NCBI GenBank assembly: GCA_009785395.1
Contig: WQWK01000145.1
Span: forward strand, 1-5,694
Source: Conexibacteraceae bacterium
GTDB lineage: Bacteria; Actinomycetota; Thermoleophilia; Solirubrobacterales; Solirubrobacteraceae
Length of the DNA: 5,694 nucleotides
Direction of reading: 5' to 3'
The notes under the pieces were generated by a model, which saw nothing but the letters and a program-made list of their open reading frames with translations, was not told the origin of the DNA and did not search any database. The position numbers and the translations under genes are program-made. Positions 4,559-5,694 of the stretch are shown here, piece after piece. Each line of letters opens with the position of its first letter. The first letter of the stretch is position 1.

Positions 4559-5647
4559 GTGAAACTCAGCGACGAATTTCCAGCCACCTCGGCGTCGTTA
4601 CCTGTGATGCAAGTGACAGGGAGAAGCCGGCGCGAGGATCCGCAGCTGATCGAGCAGAAGCTGGCGCGTGCGCGCGGCGGCGACGACGATGCGTTCCGCG
4701 CGCTCACCGACCCATACCGACATGAGCTGCTGCTCCACGTCTACCGGATCGTCGGGTCGGCGCAGGACGCCGAGGACCTGCTCCAGGAGACGCTGCTCGC
4801 GGCTTGGCGGGACCTGGAGCAGTTCGAGGGACGTGCGTCGGTTCGCGCTTGGCTATACCGGATCGCCACGAATCGCGCTTTGGATGCGCTCCGTGCGAGC
4901 CGGCGTCGACCGGAGGAGGCCCAGCGGATTACAGGGGTCCCCGAGCCGACCCGCCGGACCGAGTCGATCTGGCTCGAGCCCTACCCGGACGTCCTGCTCG
5001 ACGGAATCGCGGACGACGCGCCCGGACCCGAGGCGCGTTACGAGGCCAGGGAGGCGATCGCGCTCGCGTTCGTGGTCGGCCTGCAACACCTCCCGCCGCA
5101 GCAGCGCGCGGTGCTCGTGCTCCGCGACGTGCTCGGCTTTCACGCCGCCGAGGTCGCTGAGATGCTGGACGCCAGCACGGCTTCGGTCAACAGCCTGCTG
5201 TTTCGTGCGCGGGCCGCGTTTGATGCCCGGCTGCCCGCGACCGGGCGCGAACGAGCGCCGCTCCCTAACTCCAGACGCCAGCGCGAGATCCTCGACCGCC
5301 TCGCAGACGCCTTTGAGTCCGGCGACATCGACAGCGTCGTCGCGCTTCTGACCGACGACGCGTGGCTGACGATGCCGCCCGAGCCCCACGAATACCAGGG
5401 CGCGAGCGCGATCGCAGCGTTCCTGAACAACAGCAGCGTCCGCCGCGGCGCGCCGCTGCGGCTCGTGCCGACGCGAGCGAATGGCCAGCCCGCCTTCGGC
5501 TGCTACCTCCCAGTCCCGCAGACCGGGATCGCACGGCCCTACGGACTGCTCGTGGTCACGCTCGACGGCGATCGGATCTCCGCCATGACCTGGTTTGCCG
5601 ACAGCAGCGTCTTCCCGCTCTTCGGTCTGCCGCGGCGACTGCGATAG
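4559..5647 (+). CDS. ECF RNA polymerase sigma factor, SigG-like (TIGR02960 type), with C-terminal SnoaL-like domain
   Basis: This 362-residue protein directs RNA polymerase to a specific promoter set. Region 2 spans about 46-117, with DPYRHELLLHVYRIVGSAQD and the core-binding DAEDLLQETLLAAWR (70-84), then RASVRAWLYRIATNRALDALR (92-112). The linker carries WLEPYPD (138-144), a hallmark of the SigG-like group. Region 4 (about 165-220) has HLPPQQRAVLVLRDVLGF and the helix-turn-helix AAEVAEMLDASTASVNSLLFRAR. Residues about 241-355 form a SnoaL/NTF2-like domain (ILDRLADAFESGDIDSVVALL to ISAMTWFADSSVF). Such fused domains in ECF factors are thought to modulate activity in place of a separate anti-sigma factor, and no anti-sigma gene is seen nearby. 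GTG 4559, with AGGA four nt upstream, is the first start; the conserved part begins near residue 32, so ATG 4607 (residue 17) is also possible. Targets are unknown; the divergent DHFR-VOC pair is a candidate. Confidence 0.93.
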   Translation: MKLSDEFPATSASLPVMQVTGRSRREDPQLIEQKLARARGGDDDAFRALTDPYRHELLLHVYRIVGSAQDAEDLLQETLLAAWRDLEQFEGRASVRAWLYRIATNRALDALRASRRRPEEAQRITGVPEPTRRTESIWLEPYPDVLLDGIADDAPGPEARYEAREAIALAFVVGLQHLPPQQRAVLVLRDVLGFHAAEVAEMLDASTASVNSLLFRARAAFDARLPATGRERAPLPNSRRQREILDRLADAFESGDIDSVVALLTDDAWLTMPPEPHEYQGASAIAAFLNNSSVRRGAPLRLVPTRANGQPAFGCYLPVPQTGIARPYGLLVVTLDGDRISAMTWFADSSVFPLFGLPRRLR

Positions 5648-5668
5648 GTCCCATCCACGCAGCTGGCT

Positions 5669-5692
5669 GCCCGGCAATCGGCGCGGCCGGGC
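5669..5692 (+). terminator. Possible hairpin behind the sigma factor gene
   Basis: There is a 7-bp perfect stem: GCCCGGC at 5669-5675, a 10-nt loop, and GCCGGGC at 5686-5692. It is extendable by a T-G wobble (5668/5693) and a C-G pair (5667/5694) up to the window edge. It starts 21 nt after the stop and lacks a visible T-run, though the window ends here. It is weaker than the other two hairpins. Confidence 0.4.
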
Positions 5693-5694
5693 GG

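Noticed and set aside
4093..4725. 210-codon plus-strand open frame antisense to the second DHFR-like gene
   Set aside because: It mirrors the DHFR-like gene in complement and runs into the sigma factor in another phase; no family pattern.
4853..5677. Long minus-strand open frame (274 codons) antisense to the sigma factor
   Set aside because: It has no recognisable domain and a composition typical of the antisense of high-GC coding DNA; the plus-strand sigma factor is unambiguous.

Overview
The window is about 5.7 kb of high-GC, gene-dense bacterial DNA. G or C dominates third codon positions, GTG starts occur, and two hairpins behind genes lack a T-run. Gene content includes a 14-helix DHA2-type exporter, a SigG-type ECF sigma factor with a SnoaL-like tail, and several small DHFR-like, VOC, SRPBCC and DUF1905 proteins. 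This is typical of Actinomycetota. The many CGATCG-type strings would suit the Solirubrobacterales/Thermoleophilia, but that is an impression, not proof.

Layout. Positions 1-945 (+) hold the C-terminal two thirds of a drug-exporter-type MFS permease, cut by the window edge. A DHFR/RibD-C-like protein (987-1520, +) follows 41 bp later, probably in the same transcript, and a perfect 12-bp hairpin ends the unit. A VOC protein (1618-1995, +) converges on an unrecognised 96-aa gene (2018-2308, -). That gene diverges from an ArsR-type regulator (2388-2708, +) across 79 bp that hold two GTAAG-N6-CTTAC palindromes and putative promoters for both directions. The regulator overlaps the start of an AHSA1-type SRPBCC gene (2705-3184, +) by ATGA, and an 11-bp hairpin follows. 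A DUF1905 gene (3257-3523, +) converges on a minus-strand pair, a second DHFR/RibD-C-like protein (4512-3937) followed by a second VOC protein (3889-3548). The sigma factor (4559-5647, +) diverges from that pair across 46 bp.

How the genes may work together. The best-supported regulatory unit is arsR-SRPBCC: a cysteine-free ArsR-family repressor, two operator-like palindromes over its own promoter and start codon, and a translationally coupled SRPBCC partner. The rest is an accessory neighbourhood of small ligand-binding or redox folds (two DHFR-like, two VOC, SRPBCC, DUF1905) beside an exporter and an ECF sigma factor. Such families often recur together in actinobacterial genomes. A shared role in stress or small-molecule response is inference; no substrate can be read from the sequence. 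I see no mobile element, CRISPR array, tRNA or rRNA, and no stretch above 300 bases without a gene.
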